Part shown: positions 25,678 through 35,191 of the stretch, piece by piece
Position numbering within the stretch: the stretch's first letter is position 1
How the letters are laid out: each line of letters begins with the position of its first letter
Assembly: GCA_965140735.1 (NCBI GenBank)
Contig: OZ223306.1
Span: 930,001 to 994,000, forward strand
Direction: 5' to 3'
DNA from: Fusibacter_A sp965140735
GTDB taxonomy: Bacteria; Bacillota; Clostridia; Peptostreptococcales; Acidaminobacteraceae
Length of the DNA stretch: 64,000 nucleotides
The notes under the pieces: model-generated
Seen by the model: the letters and a program-made list of their open reading frames with translations, nothing else
The model's database searches: none
Told to the model about the DNA's origin: nothing
Position numbers and translations under genes: made by a program

Positions 25678-25685
25678 ATGACGAC

Positions 25686-26046
25686 TTGACAATCTTAAAA
25701 AAAAATCATAGTATATATAAAACGAACACATCAAAACAGCGTTGACGAGGAGGAGTACATACACCCCTGAAAAGTAGAGAGAAGATGTTTGGTGAAAATC
25801 TTCATGAAGTGTGTATGGAAGTAGCCTTTGAGCTTTGAACCGAAAAGATGCGGACATGATCTGAGTAGACTTCAACGGCATTTTCCACCGTTATTTGGAA
25901 AACGATATCGGACTAAGGCACATGTTGCTTTGAATTCCCGTATTGGTAGAGTGCAGATTTTTTTAATCTGAATTTAGGTGGTACCACGGACGCATAAGCA
26001 TCCGCCCTAAGAATAGCGAAAAGTTATTCTCAGGGCGGTTTTTTTG
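25686..26046 (+). promoter_or_regulatory. Promoter and T-box leader (valine) of valS
   Basis: TTGACA (25686) and TAGTAT (25709) with a 17-base spacer form the promoter. The leader has the GA-rich motif AGAGAGAAGATG and GGTG loop of Stem I. A helix pairs CATACAC (25758 region) with GTGTATG (25811 region). The highly conserved T-box AGGTGGTACCACGG is at 25976-25989. A strong terminator follows (arms CCGCCCTAAGAATA and its partner ending GGGCGG, T run to 26045). After the Stem I helix the sequence GAAGTAGCC offers GTA (25821-25823) as a valine specifier, matching the downstream gene. Uncharged tRNA-Val should favour read-through. Specifier placement is my reading of the fold. Confidence 0.9.
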
Positions 26047-26100
26047 TGTTCGTTAATGTCAATTCTAACAAGTTTCATCAAAATTCAGGAGGTTATTTTT

Positions 26101-28524
26101 ATGAAAAAGCGCTATGAACATCAAGAAATTGAAATGCAAATGCAATCACTCTGGGAAGAACTGGACATCTATAAATTTGATCCGAATAGTAAGGCACCTA
26201 TCTATTCCATTGACACCCCACCGCCCACAGTAAGTGGTAGCCTTCATATAGGGCATATATTCTCTTATGTGCAGGGAGAAATGATCGCTCGCTACAAACG
26301 CATGAGAGGCTATAATATATTTTATCCCTTTGGCTTTGATGATAACGGCCTCCCAACAGAGAGACTTGTTGAAAAAGAATCCCATATTTTAGCAAAAGAT
26401 CTGCCTAGATCGGAATTTACGCTTAAATGCATCGATACCACACAAAAATATGAAAGTGAATTTAAAGCCATGTGGCAGTCATTGGGTTTCTCTGTAGATT
26501 GGACACTTCAGTATGAAACCATCAACCCGACTTCGCAGAGAATATCTCAACGCTCTTTCATTGATTTATACGAAAAAGGGAAAGCATACCACAAGGATTC
26601 GCCAGTTCTCTGGTGTACAGAGTGTCAAACTTCCATTGCACAGGCAGAACTTGAATCTACTGAAAAATCAACCCTTTTTAACACGATCATTTTCAAAACA
26701 ACAGAAGGCGACGCACTTGAAATTGCCACCACAAGACCTGAACTGCTATACGCCACCACAGCACTATTTATTCACCCGGATGATCAGCGTCACGCTAAAC
26801 ATATAGGCAAAAAAGCCATAGTCCCACTTTACAACTATGAAATTCCCATTATAGCAGATGAATCTGTACAGATGGACAAGGGCAGTGGTATCGTTATGTG
26901 CGCCACTTTTGGAGATATAACGGATCTTGAATGGTATGAAAAATATGAATTGCCTTATCGAAAAGTCATGATGGATGATGGCACGATTTCACCTGAAACC
27001 CCTTTTATCGGCGGTTTACCACTCAAAAGAGGGCGTCAACTCATTATCACTCTGTTAAAAGAAAACGGACTACTTACCAAGAGTGATAACATCAAGCATA
27101 GCGTTTCAGTTCACGAACGCTGTGGCACCCCAATTGAAATCATCCCCTCAAAACAATGGTATATTGACATCCTCACTGAGAAAGACCGCTTCTTAAAGGC
27201 TGCAGATCAAATTAACTGGTATCCTGCTCATATGAAAAAACGTTATCTCAACTGGGTTGAAAACTTGAAATGGGATTGGTGTATTTCCAGACAAAGATAC
27301 TTTGGCGTACCATTTCCTGTTTGGTACTGTACAGAGTGTGGAGAGACCAAAATTGCTGACGAAAGTCAGTTGCCTGTAAATCCCCTTGAAAACAGCCCGA
27401 CAACGCCTTGTACATGTGGCTGTAACACGTTTACACCTGAAACTGCTGTTCTAGACACATGGGCAACTTCATCTGTAACTCCACAAATTAACGCACTTTG
27501 GGGTGAAAAAAGCAAGCGTATCAGACCCGATCAAGCAAGCGAGGAAACCAATCTTCAAAGGGACACCATTATGCCTATGAGCATGCGTACACAAGCACAT
27601 GAGATCATAAGAACTTGGGCCTTTTACACCATCGTTAAAAGTCTCTATCACACAGGAGAAATTCCATGGAGAGACATCATGATCTGTGGCTTCGTACTTG
27701 CAAAAAAAGGCGAGAAGATCAGCAAGTCCAAGAATAACGCCACTTTATCACCACAAGCACTTATTCAGACACATTCTGCTGATACCATCCGATATTGGGC
27801 TGCAACAGCTAAACTTGGGACCGACACTTTTTTCTCTGAAGATGAATTGAAAACTTCAAAACGGTTTATCAATAAACTTTGGAATGCTTCTAAGTTTTCC
27901 ATATCCCATTTAGGGGACTTTTCACTGGAAAATGAAATGAAGCTTTTGCCGGTTGACAAATGGATTATGGAACGGTGTAAAGAAACCATGTTATTAGCAC
28001 AAAAACACTTAGACCAGTATGAACTCGGTCTGGCCAGACATGAAATTGATCTCTTATTTTGGCGTGATTTCTGTGATTACTATCTTGAAATTGTAAAGGA
28101 GAGACTTTATAAGCCCGAAAAACATGGTGAACTCGAAAGGGCAGGCGCTCAATATGCACTCTATATTTCACTACTCATGATTCTTAAGCTCTACGCTATT
28201 TTTACGCCACATATTACAGAATACATCTATCAAATTTTTTATAAAGAGAGAGAACACTTTGAATCACTGCATCAAATGAAATGGTGTGAAATCACGCTTC
28301 TAAAAGACAAATATTTAATTTATGGTGACACTTTAAAAAATGCAATCTCAGAGGTAAGAAAGTATAAATCTGAAAACGCACTTTCTATGAAATCCGAAAT
28401 TGATGAGGTGATCATCGAATGTCCACTAGAAATTCAAGAATTTTTCTTCGAAAGTAAAATGGACATTATCGCATGCTGTAATGCCAAGCGATTCATCGTT
28501 AACAACAGACATATTACTTTATAA
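26101..28524 (+). CDS. valS: Valyl-tRNA synthetase (short, type 2-like)
   Basis: An 807-residue class I synthetase that charges tRNA-Val. The HIGH signature is at residues 49-52 (SGSLHIGHI) and KISKS at 539-543. The editing domain lies between them (IATTRPELLYATTALFIHPDD). A zinc-ribbon-like insertion has cysteine pairs near CTECGETK and CTCGCN. TPPPTVSGSLHIGH and the absence of a long C-terminal coiled coil resemble the shorter archaeal/Rickettsia-type ValRS rather than the usual 880-residue Firmicute enzyme. The start at 26101 has AGGAGG upstream; an ATG at 26044 would overlap the terminator. Regulation by the upstream T-box is clear. It could be the sole or a second valS copy. Confidence 0.92.
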   Translation: MKKRYEHQEIEMQMQSLWEELDIYKFDPNSKAPIYSIDTPPPTVSGSLHIGHIFSYVQGEMIARYKRMRGYNIFYPFGFDDNGLPTERLVEKESHILAKDLPRSEFTLKCIDTTQKYESEFKAMWQSLGFSVDWTLQYETINPTSQRISQRSFIDLYEKGKAYHKDSPVLWCTECQTSIAQAELESTEKSTLFNTIIFKTTEGDALEIATTRPELLYATTALFIHPDDQRHAKHIGKKAIVPLYNYEIPIIADESVQMDKGSGIVMCATFGDITDLEWYEKYELPYRKVMMDDGTISPETPFIGGLPLKRGRQLIITLLKENGLLTKSDNIKHSVSVHERCGTPIEIIPSKQWYIDILTEKDRFLKAADQINWYPAHMKKRYLNWVENLKWDWCISRQRYFGVPFPVWYCTECGETKIADESQLPVNPLENSPTTPCTCGCNTFTPETAVLDTWATSSVTPQINALWGEKSKRIRPDQASEETNLQRDTIMPMSMRTQAHEIIRTWAFYTIVKSLYHTGEIPWRDIMICGFVLAKKGEKISKSKNNATLSPQALIQTHSADTIRYWAATAKLGTDTFFSEDELKTSKRFINKLWNASKFSISHLGDFSLENEMKLLPVDKWIMERCKETMLLAQKHLDQYELGLARHEIDLLFWRDFCDYYLEIVKERLYKPEKHGELERAGAQYALYISLLMILKLYAIFTPHITEYIYQIFYKEREHFESLHQMKWCEITLLKDKYLIYGDTLKNAISEVRKYKSENALSMKSEIDEVIIECPLEIQEFFFESKMDIIACCNAKRFIVNNRHITL

Positions 28525-28591
28525 ATCAAAAAAATAAGTTGAATCATTAAGCGAATGTGATACGATATTCAATGGGCAAAGGGGGATTACC

Positions 28592-30061
28592 ATGAAAAAA
28601 ACATTGATATTGATCATTTCGCTTATATTTATTTTATTGCTGATCTTATTAAATCAAAGACAGCTTTTAATCCATAAAGAAGTGCCTACAAGCACTCATG
28701 CTGAAATGCCTGATCTCTCAGGCACTACATTTGAAAATTTTAAGTTTCCAGAAGACTTTGACATTCGTAAATACGAAGGGATTACCCTTAATTTCATCGT
28801 GGAAAACAACCTCAGTGCCAATATTCTATCGGTAGAGAGTGAAGAATTTACAAAACTTACTGGCATAAATGTCAAAATCAGACCGATTGATTATGATACT
28901 TTTATCCAAAAGATCAATCTTGATTTTATCTCCGAATCTGGCAACTATCAACTCATTTACTCTGACCCATACCAAACCTTAAACCGTTTTCACTCGGATT
29001 TAGAAATCTTATCACCTTACATGAATCGTAATGACTTACCACAGCTTCAAGTGCCATTATCCGACTTCTTTGACACCCAATTAGAAGTCTGTTCATACTT
29101 TGAAAAAAAAGATAATCTATATGCGATTCCCTTTGACTCCACAACGATGATTCTCTATTACAGAAAAGATGTCTTTGAGGATTTTAAAGAGGCCTTTATG
29201 AAAGCAAAAGGTTATGACTGGACGCCTGGCAATAAGGAATTCACTTGGGAACGCTATATAGAAATCTCAAAGTGGATTGATAAATTCGTGCCCAATGAAG
29301 TTGTAGAATACGGCAGTGGCCAAGCTGCACAAGCACATAACGCCATCTTCTGCGAATTTTCAAACGTGCTCGCATCCTATGGTGGTGATTATTTTAAGGA
29401 TCAAGGGATTGATACACTTGGCAAATCGAATTTTGAGCAATTAGATGTGAGAAGTAAAACCTTCATTGACGCCCTTAAAACTTATAAAGAGATCGTTGCA
29501 GCATCATCACCTGATAGTGTCAATTGGAACTGGACGGATTCAGCAGAAGCTTTTGCTCAAGGGAAGATTGCTATGATGGTTAACTGGGATGAAAACTTTA
29601 CAACGCTCAATGCCTCTTCAAATTTTAGAGTGAGAGGTAATGTGGGGACTGCTATTTTACCTTATGGTTCTATCAAAAGTGCCAATATCTATGGCGGTTC
29701 TGGTATTGGCATCAACCGGTATGCCAGTGACATTGAAAAGGAAGCTGCTTGGTTTTATATCACATGGGCAACTTCCAGAGATATGCAAATACGGATTCTA
29801 GAAGCACCTACTGGTGGCTCTTTGCCAACAATTAGATCTGCTTATTCAGAGATTACTGAAGACTTTAAAATGTCACATCCTCAAATTGACACTGTACTTG
29901 AAGCTTGGACACCAGACAAAATATATTTGAGACCTAAACTTGAAAACTTTTACTATATTGAACAAATCCTAAACACCACACTTCACGACATGATTGAACA
30001 AGATTTGGCCCCAGAAGCTATTTCTGAATTACTCTATAAGCGCATCATGGAAAAGAGGTAA
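28592..30061 (+). CDS. Membrane-anchored extracellular solute-binding protein (sensor partner)
   Basis: A 489-residue family 1 (UgpB/MalE-like) solute-binding protein. The N-terminus (TLILIISLIFILLLILL) is a long hydrophobic helix with no lipobox Cys and no clear cleavage site, so the protein is probably membrane-tethered. The binding domain runs from about residue 55 with typical stretches (AIPFDSTTMILYYRKDVF; WTDSAEAFAQGKIAMMVNWD). It is followed three bases later by a YesM-type kinase and then a YesN-type regulator, with no ABC permease of the matching family. I infer it presents a sugar or polyol to the kinase, as XylFII does with LytS in Clostridium beijerinckii. Confidence 0.82.
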   Translation: MKKTLILIISLIFILLLILLNQRQLLIHKEVPTSTHAEMPDLSGTTFENFKFPEDFDIRKYEGITLNFIVENNLSANILSVESEEFTKLTGINVKIRPIDYDTFIQKINLDFISESGNYQLIYSDPYQTLNRFHSDLEILSPYMNRNDLPQLQVPLSDFFDTQLEVCSYFEKKDNLYAIPFDSTTMILYYRKDVFEDFKEAFMKAKGYDWTPGNKEFTWERYIEISKWIDKFVPNEVVEYGSGQAAQAHNAIFCEFSNVLASYGGDYFKDQGIDTLGKSNFEQLDVRSKTFIDALKTYKEIVAASSPDSVNWNWTDSAEAFAQGKIAMMVNWDENFTTLNASSNFRVRGNVGTAILPYGSIKSANIYGGSGIGINRYASDIEKEAAWFYITWATSRDMQIRILEAPTGGSLPTIRSAYSEITEDFKMSHPQIDTVLEAWTPDKIYLRPKLENFYYIEQILNTTLHDMIEQDLAPEAISELLYKRIMEKR

Positions 30062-30064
30062 GAG

Positions 30065-31834
30065 ATGAAAAAAATCAAATTTTACCGCAGTCTCCGATTT
30101 CAATTAATGATGATCGTCCTTTTTTTAATGATCATCCCAATGTTTATAATCGGCTCACTTCTTTCTAATACGTTAAAAGACATTTTTTCAGAGAAGTACA
30201 GTGCAGTTGCATTACAGTCTATCCATGAAACTGGGGACAAAATAGACTATATGCTCAGCGATATTGAGGATTATACCACGAGTCTTTTGGCAAGTGCTTC
30301 ATTCCTTGATTTACTGGCAACAGGTACCTTGGATGATAAGGTTATGGATGAAACTCTCAGAGGATTTTTAGCGTCTAAAAACGATATTGATGGCATATCT
30401 CTCATCAACAGTACTGGTACTTATGCCATAGGGACTAATAAAGCCACCCCGATGATTTCCATTCAGCTTATGATGAAAAATCAGTCCGACGGTAAACCCA
30501 TGTGGTTTTCAACCAAGCAGCAGAACATTAAAATTTTATCAGGGGTATTTTCAAGGTATTATTTTTCAGTCGTGCGCAATATCATCGATTTTAACACCCT
30601 TGAGAACTATGGTGTACTGGTGGTCGATGTTGAAGAATCCTTGTTAGAACAAGCTTATGACAATCTTACAACTGATGGTGCAGATGTCTTTATCATAGAT
30701 GAAAAAGGCATCATTGTAAGTCACCCAAATAAGAGCAGAATTGGATCAACCGTTACGAATTCAGCTTACTACGATGAACTCATCCATAAAAATGACACTT
30801 CTGATAAAGTCTTTTTTCAAGATAACGGTGAATCCTATGCGGCATTTTACAGTGTCCTTGACACCAATGGCTGGCGCATTATCAAAACCATTTCATCAGA
30901 TGTGCTCTTTAGTGAAATCAATCAAATCCAGCGTTACTTTATATTAGGTGGTGGCTTATATGGTGTTCTGATGATGGCATTTTTACTCGGATTTGCACTT
31001 CAATACACTGAACCCATGCTCAAAGTTATCCAAGATATTAAACGCGTAGAGCAAGGTGATTTGACTGTGAGAACCCATGTCAACACCAGTAATGAAATCA
31101 GCCAACTCAGTAACGGCATCAACAATATGATTGATGAAATGTCCCTTTTGATTGATCGTTTGGTTGAAGAGGAAAAAATGAAACGAGAAGTGGAACTTGA
31201 GGCTTTACATGCTCAAATCAATCCACACTTTTTGTACAATACCCTGAACACCATCAAATGGATGGCTAAAATACAAGGGGCTGACAGCGTCAGTAATGCC
31301 ATAGTGGCACTTGTTAAACTTCTGAGAATCAGCATCAACATCAGTGGTGATTTTATTCCACTGAAAGAAGAGATCGAGTATATCCAAAACTATGTTTTCA
31401 TTCAAAAACTGAGATTCAACGAGGATTTCCTCATCACATACGATGTGGATGAAACTTTAAGTGAATGTATGATTCCCAAGCTTATCTTGCAGCCTATCAT
31501 TGAAAATAGCATCATTTACGGCGTTGAAAACGCTGAAAAGTTAGAAATCAAGGTCATCTGTGAAAAGGAACAAATCGTAAAAACTGAAACAGATATCCTC
31601 ATCATTAAAATCATCGACAACGGTCCAGGGATTCCACAAGATATCCTCAAGACTATTTTTAAAGATCATAAATCTGAGAGCAAATTTAGTAAAGCAGGGC
31701 TGAACAACGTCAATCAACGGATTAAACTCTTTTGTGGCGATGCATTTGGTCAAGAAATATTGACAAAAGAGACTTTTGGCACTACTGTTATTGTGAGACT
31801 TCCCATAAGAAAAGAAGGAGAAATTCATGTATAA
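30065..31834 (+). CDS. YesM-type sensor histidine kinase
   Basis: A 589-residue membrane kinase. Transmembrane helices near residues 17-37 and 295-315 flank an extracellular Cache-like domain (VFIIDEKGIIVSHPNKSRIG). A HAMP domain follows, then the His_kinase domain with HAQINPHFLYNTLNTIKWMA; the phosphoacceptor is His388. The HATPase domain has DNGPGIP and a short G2 region. The gene starts three bases after the solute-binding protein and overlaps the regulator by eight bases. This three-gene set is probably the sensor of the polyol transport operon downstream at 33694. Confidence 0.92.
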   Translation: MKKIKFYRSLRFQLMMIVLFLMIIPMFIIGSLLSNTLKDIFSEKYSAVALQSIHETGDKIDYMLSDIEDYTTSLLASASFLDLLATGTLDDKVMDETLRGFLASKNDIDGISLINSTGTYAIGTNKATPMISIQLMMKNQSDGKPMWFSTKQQNIKILSGVFSRYYFSVVRNIIDFNTLENYGVLVVDVEESLLEQAYDNLTTDGADVFIIDEKGIIVSHPNKSRIGSTVTNSAYYDELIHKNDTSDKVFFQDNGESYAAFYSVLDTNGWRIIKTISSDVLFSEINQIQRYFILGGGLYGVLMMAFLLGFALQYTEPMLKVIQDIKRVEQGDLTVRTHVNTSNEISQLSNGINNMIDEMSLLIDRLVEEEKMKREVELEALHAQINPHFLYNTLNTIKWMAKIQGADSVSNAIVALVKLLRISINISGDFIPLKEEIEYIQNYVFIQKLRFNEDFLITYDVDETLSECMIPKLILQPIIENSIIYGVENAEKLEIKVICEKEQIVKTETDILIIKIIDNGPGIPQDILKTIFKDHKSESKFSKAGLNNVNQRIKLFCGDAFGQEILTKETFGTTVIVRLPIRKEGEIHV

Positions 31835-33419
31835 AGTACTGATCGTAGATGATGAAGTCCTTGTTCGGATCGGCCTCAAAAACACCATTGACTGGGAATC
31901 AATAGGCTTTACAGTGGTGGGTGAAGCGTCCAATGGCGAACAAGGCTATGCTCAATTTCAATCTCTTAACCCCGACGTGGTGATCACCGATATCAAAATG
32001 CCTAAAAAAGACGGTCTATGGTTAACTGAACAAATTCATGCCACTCAAAAAGACACCAAGATTGTAGTCCTCACATGCTATGATGAGTTTCAATACGCCA
32101 GAACCGCACTTAAAAATGGCGCATCGGATTATATGCTCAAGTCAGAAATCGTCGATGATGAATTGGTCGAACTTATGTGTCGACTGAAAAAATCATTGGA
32201 TGAAAATCCAAATAGAGAACAGAAAAAGCCATCCAATATAATCAATCAAAAGGCTATTAAAAGGGCACTGCTCAATGATCTCATCAAAGTGAAGTTTAAC
32301 TTAGATGAACGTTTGACATTACGCCTTGAGGAACAAAATCTGTTAAAACCAGAATCCAAATACGCTTTTATTTATCTAGAAAATGATTCTTCAGATCATC
32401 CCAACGCAAAACAGATCAGTGAAACAACGGTTAATTTAGTGGTAGATCAAATTAATGAAAAAGGCTATGACTATATATTCAATGGTTACATGGATGAGCA
32501 TCTATTTTTAATTGCCTCACCTGATTTGACATTGACACAGCTTAACCGTATTGCAAGCTCTGTTCAGAACGGGGTGGTGCAGTACTTTGGACTAAAACTC
32601 AAATTAATCTATACCAGCACGATACTTTCAAGTGATCAACTTGGCATTCAACATGACTTGCTCTTACAAGGCAAAGAACAATTTTACTATGTTTCTAAAA
32701 CGGAGTCTTATGTAGAAAATTTAGATCATATTAGATGGCAAACGATAGAACCACAGAGGATAAAAGAGACTTATATAGGACAATTTATAGAGTGGATTGG
32801 CAAAGAAGATGTCGATTCTGCGGTTGAATGCTTGGATGAAATGATTTGCATGTTTAACCAAAACCACTATCCTCCAAAACTCTTAAAATTACTTGTCATT
32901 CAAATCATCGGAGAACTCTACAGTGCATTTCAATATGTCTTTGACAACACGGAACTCAACTTCAATTTTGCCTCGTTCCATGAATCAATACTAGGCAGCA
33001 GGCATGTGGAACAGCTTAAAGCATCGTCCTATGAACTTTTAAAACTCATCGTGCACGAACTCAAATATATTCGTCGCAATCAGTCCAAACATGTCATCAA
33101 AAGGGCTCTTAACTTTATTGACCACAATTATGATCAAAACATTTCACTTGAAGATGTTGCCAAAGTCATCAATCTTTCGAAACAGTACGTCTGTCACATT
33201 TTTAAAAAAGAAACAGGTCAAAATTTATCGCATTATATCAATCAAGTTCGAATTGAAAAAGCAAAGCAATTACTCTTGAATCCCAGCTATACCAACAAAG
33301 ATATCTATAGCATGGTAGGGTATTCAAATCAACAGTATTTCAGTCGAGTCTTTAAGAAGATGACTGGCATGACCACTTCTGAATATAAAGATAAATATTA
33401 CCACAGAGATAAAAACTAA
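31827..33419 (+). CDS. YesN-type response regulator with AraC DNA-binding domain
   Basis: A 530-residue regulator. The N-terminal receiver has phospho-acceptor Asp55 in DVVITDIKMPKKDG. A long central linker region follows. The C-terminal AraC/XylS domain (about residues 425-527) has two helix-turn-helix units: ISLEDVAKVINLSKQYVCHIF and NKDIYSMVGYSNQQYFSRVF (the first slightly longer than quoted in alignments). Such regulators bind direct repeats near -35 boxes. Three direct repeats of TTAANYTARGACA lie between this gene and the transport operon and are its likely sites. Expression is coupled to the kinase by an eight-base overlap. Confidence 0.92.
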   Translation: MYKVLIVDDEVLVRIGLKNTIDWESIGFTVVGEASNGEQGYAQFQSLNPDVVITDIKMPKKDGLWLTEQIHATQKDTKIVVLTCYDEFQYARTALKNGASDYMLKSEIVDDELVELMCRLKKSLDENPNREQKKPSNIINQKAIKRALLNDLIKVKFNLDERLTLRLEEQNLLKPESKYAFIYLENDSSDHPNAKQISETTVNLVVDQINEKGYDYIFNGYMDEHLFLIASPDLTLTQLNRIASSVQNGVVQYFGLKLKLIYTSTILSSDQLGIQHDLLLQGKEQFYYVSKTESYVENLDHIRWQTIEPQRIKETYIGQFIEWIGKEDVDSAVECLDEMICMFNQNHYPPKLLKLLVIQIIGELYSAFQYVFDNTELNFNFASFHESILGSRHVEQLKASSYELLKLIVHELKYIRRNQSKHVIKRALNFIDHNYDQNISLEDVAKVINLSKQYVCHIFKKETGQNLSHYINQVRIEKAKQLLLNPSYTNKDIYSMVGYSNQQYFSRVFKKMTGMTTSEYKDKYYHRDKN

Positions 33420-33450
33420 CCATAAAGCATCGTCATAAATTTTACACAAA

Positions 33451-33497
33451 GCATCCTAAAGAATAGACCATTCGTCTGACTTTTAGGGTGTTTTTTT
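33451..33497 (+). terminator. Intrinsic terminator after the YesN-type gene
   Basis: Arms CATCCTAAA and TTTTAGGGTG enclose a partly paired loop, followed by a seven-base T run. It separates the sensory genes from the transport operon. Confidence 0.8.
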
Positions 33498-33540
33498 ATG
33501 CCATCCACTTAACTGCCTTAATAAAATATCAACTTTGATC

Positions 33541-33637
33541 TTAACTTAAGACAAAGACATCTTAATCTAAGACAAATCAAAATCATAAAATTAAGTGCGA
33601 TATGTAATAAAGTGTTACAAGTCATTAATCTAGGACA
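33541..33637 (+). promoter_or_regulatory. Three helically phased direct repeats, likely YesN-type binding sites
   Basis: TTAACTTAAGACA at 33541, TTAATCTAAGACA at 33562 and TTAATCTAGGACA at 33625. Start-to-start distances are 21 and 63 bases, both whole multiples of about 10.5, so all copies face the same side of the helix. The last copy overlaps the expected -35 region of the operon starting at 33694. This is the usual layout for an AraC-type activator. Confidence 0.7.
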
Positions 33638-33693
33638 TTATATATCCCTCTGGATTGTATTAAGATAGATACAAGTAAGGGAGGCATAGCGAC

Positions 33694-35181
33694 ATGTACA
33701 AACTAAAAGTGGTAAACATTGAGAAGTCCTTTCCAGGTGTCAAAGCTCTGGATAAAATCGAATTCTCAGTGCGTAAAGGTTCTGTCCACGTGTTATGTGG
33801 CGAAAATGGTGCAGGTAAATCTACCTTGATGAAAATCATAAACGGCATCTATCAGCCTGATGCTGGACAGATTCTCATAGATGGTAAAGAGGTCAAAGTT
33901 AAAAATCCAATTCAAGCAAGAGAATTAGGCATTTCCATGATCTTTCAAGAACTCAACTATATTCCTGAAATGACCATAGAAGAGAGTTTATTTGTGGGGA
34001 ACTGGCCACTGGATAAAATGGGAAAAGTCAATTGGCCAGAGATCAGAAAAAGAACAATTGCACTTTTAAAATCAGAAAATCTCGACTATAAACCCGAAAC
34101 ACAACTTAAAGATCTCACCGTTTCAGATATTCAAATGCTGGAGATACTCAAAGCGATTTCGTATCAATCCGACATCATTATAATGGATGAACCGACTTCT
34201 GCCATTACGCAAAAGGAAGTTGAGGTCCTCTTTCAAAAAATATTTGAACTCAAAGCAAGAGGTGCAGCTATTATATATATTTCTCATAAGATGGATGAAA
34301 TCTTTAGAATCGCAGATGATATCACTATTTTTAGAGATGGTAAAGTCATTGATTCAAGACCAAAGGAAGCACTTGATATCGAGACCGTCATAGCACTTAT
34401 GGTAGGCCGAAAGCTCGGCAATGACTTTCCTAAGGTTAAAACTAAAATAGGGTCACCCATTTTAGAAGTAAAAGCACTTAAAGGCGACAAATTTGACAAT
34501 ATTACATTTAATATCAATCAAGGTGAAATATTGGGGTTCGCTGGACTTATGGGCGCCGGACGAACAGAAGTCATGAGAGCTATCTTCGGACTTGATCCAA
34601 TTTATTCTGGTGAAATGAAAATGCACGGCAAACCTGTAAAAATCAGAAACGTCAAAGATAGTATTAATCAAAAGGTGGTTATGCTCACAGAGGATCGAAG
34701 GCGTTATGGCATTTTACCTGTCAGAAGTGTGAGAGAAAACATTTCAATCACCAATCTCAAAAAGTTCATTCACAAAGGAAAGCTTCACAGCAAAATTGAA
34801 GATGAAACAATTTCTTATTATTGTGACAAGATGAAAGTCAAGACACCAAGCTATGAAACCAGTATCGAATCACTCTCGGGAGGAAATCAACAGAAGGTTT
34901 TACTTGCCAAATGGCTTATAACTGATCCAGAAGTTTTTATTGTGGACGAACCCACACGTGGCATCGATGTCGGCGCTAAATATGAAATCTACAAATTGAT
35001 CTCTGACCTTGTCCTCGAGGGCAAAAGTGTGATCATCGTCTCTTCAGAACTGCCAGAACTTATCGGCATGTGTGATCGCATCTGCGTCATGGCAAAAGGT
35101 AACATCATGGGCATCCTAGACCGCCCAGATTTCACACAAGAAAATATAATGCGTCTCGCGACTGCATCCACTAATCATTAG
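33694..35181 (+). CDS. Sugar ABC transporter ATP-binding protein (RbsA/XylG type)
   Basis: A 495-residue ATPase made of two fused nucleotide-binding domains, as in RbsA, MglA and XylG. Domain 1 has Walker A GENGAGKST and Walker B IIIMDEPTSAI. Domain 2 has the degenerate GLMGAGRTE, the signature LSGGNQQK and VDEPTRGIDVGAKYE, all typical. It works with one permease (35192) and one binding lipoprotein (36257). Neighbouring dehydrogenase and xylulokinase point to a pentitol such as xylitol or D-arabitol as substrate. GGGAGG precedes the ATG. Confidence 0.93.
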   Translation: MYKLKVVNIEKSFPGVKALDKIEFSVRKGSVHVLCGENGAGKSTLMKIINGIYQPDAGQILIDGKEVKVKNPIQARELGISMIFQELNYIPEMTIEESLFVGNWPLDKMGKVNWPEIRKRTIALLKSENLDYKPETQLKDLTVSDIQMLEILKAISYQSDIIIMDEPTSAITQKEVEVLFQKIFELKARGAAIIYISHKMDEIFRIADDITIFRDGKVIDSRPKEALDIETVIALMVGRKLGNDFPKVKTKIGSPILEVKALKGDKFDNITFNINQGEILGFAGLMGAGRTEVMRAIFGLDPIYSGEMKMHGKPVKIRNVKDSINQKVVMLTEDRRRYGILPVRSVRENISITNLKKFIHKGKLHSKIEDETISYYCDKMKVKTPSYETSIESLSGGNQQKVLLAKWLITDPEVFIVDEPTRGIDVGAKYEIYKLISDLVLEGKSVIIVSSELPELIGMCDRICVMAKGNIMGILDRPDFTQENIMRLATASTNH

Positions 35182-35191
35182 GAGTTGAATC

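Noticed and set aside
25627..25881. Minus-strand ORF across the T-box region
   Set aside because: The region is explained by the promoter and T-box leader; the peptide resembles nothing and has no ribosome site.
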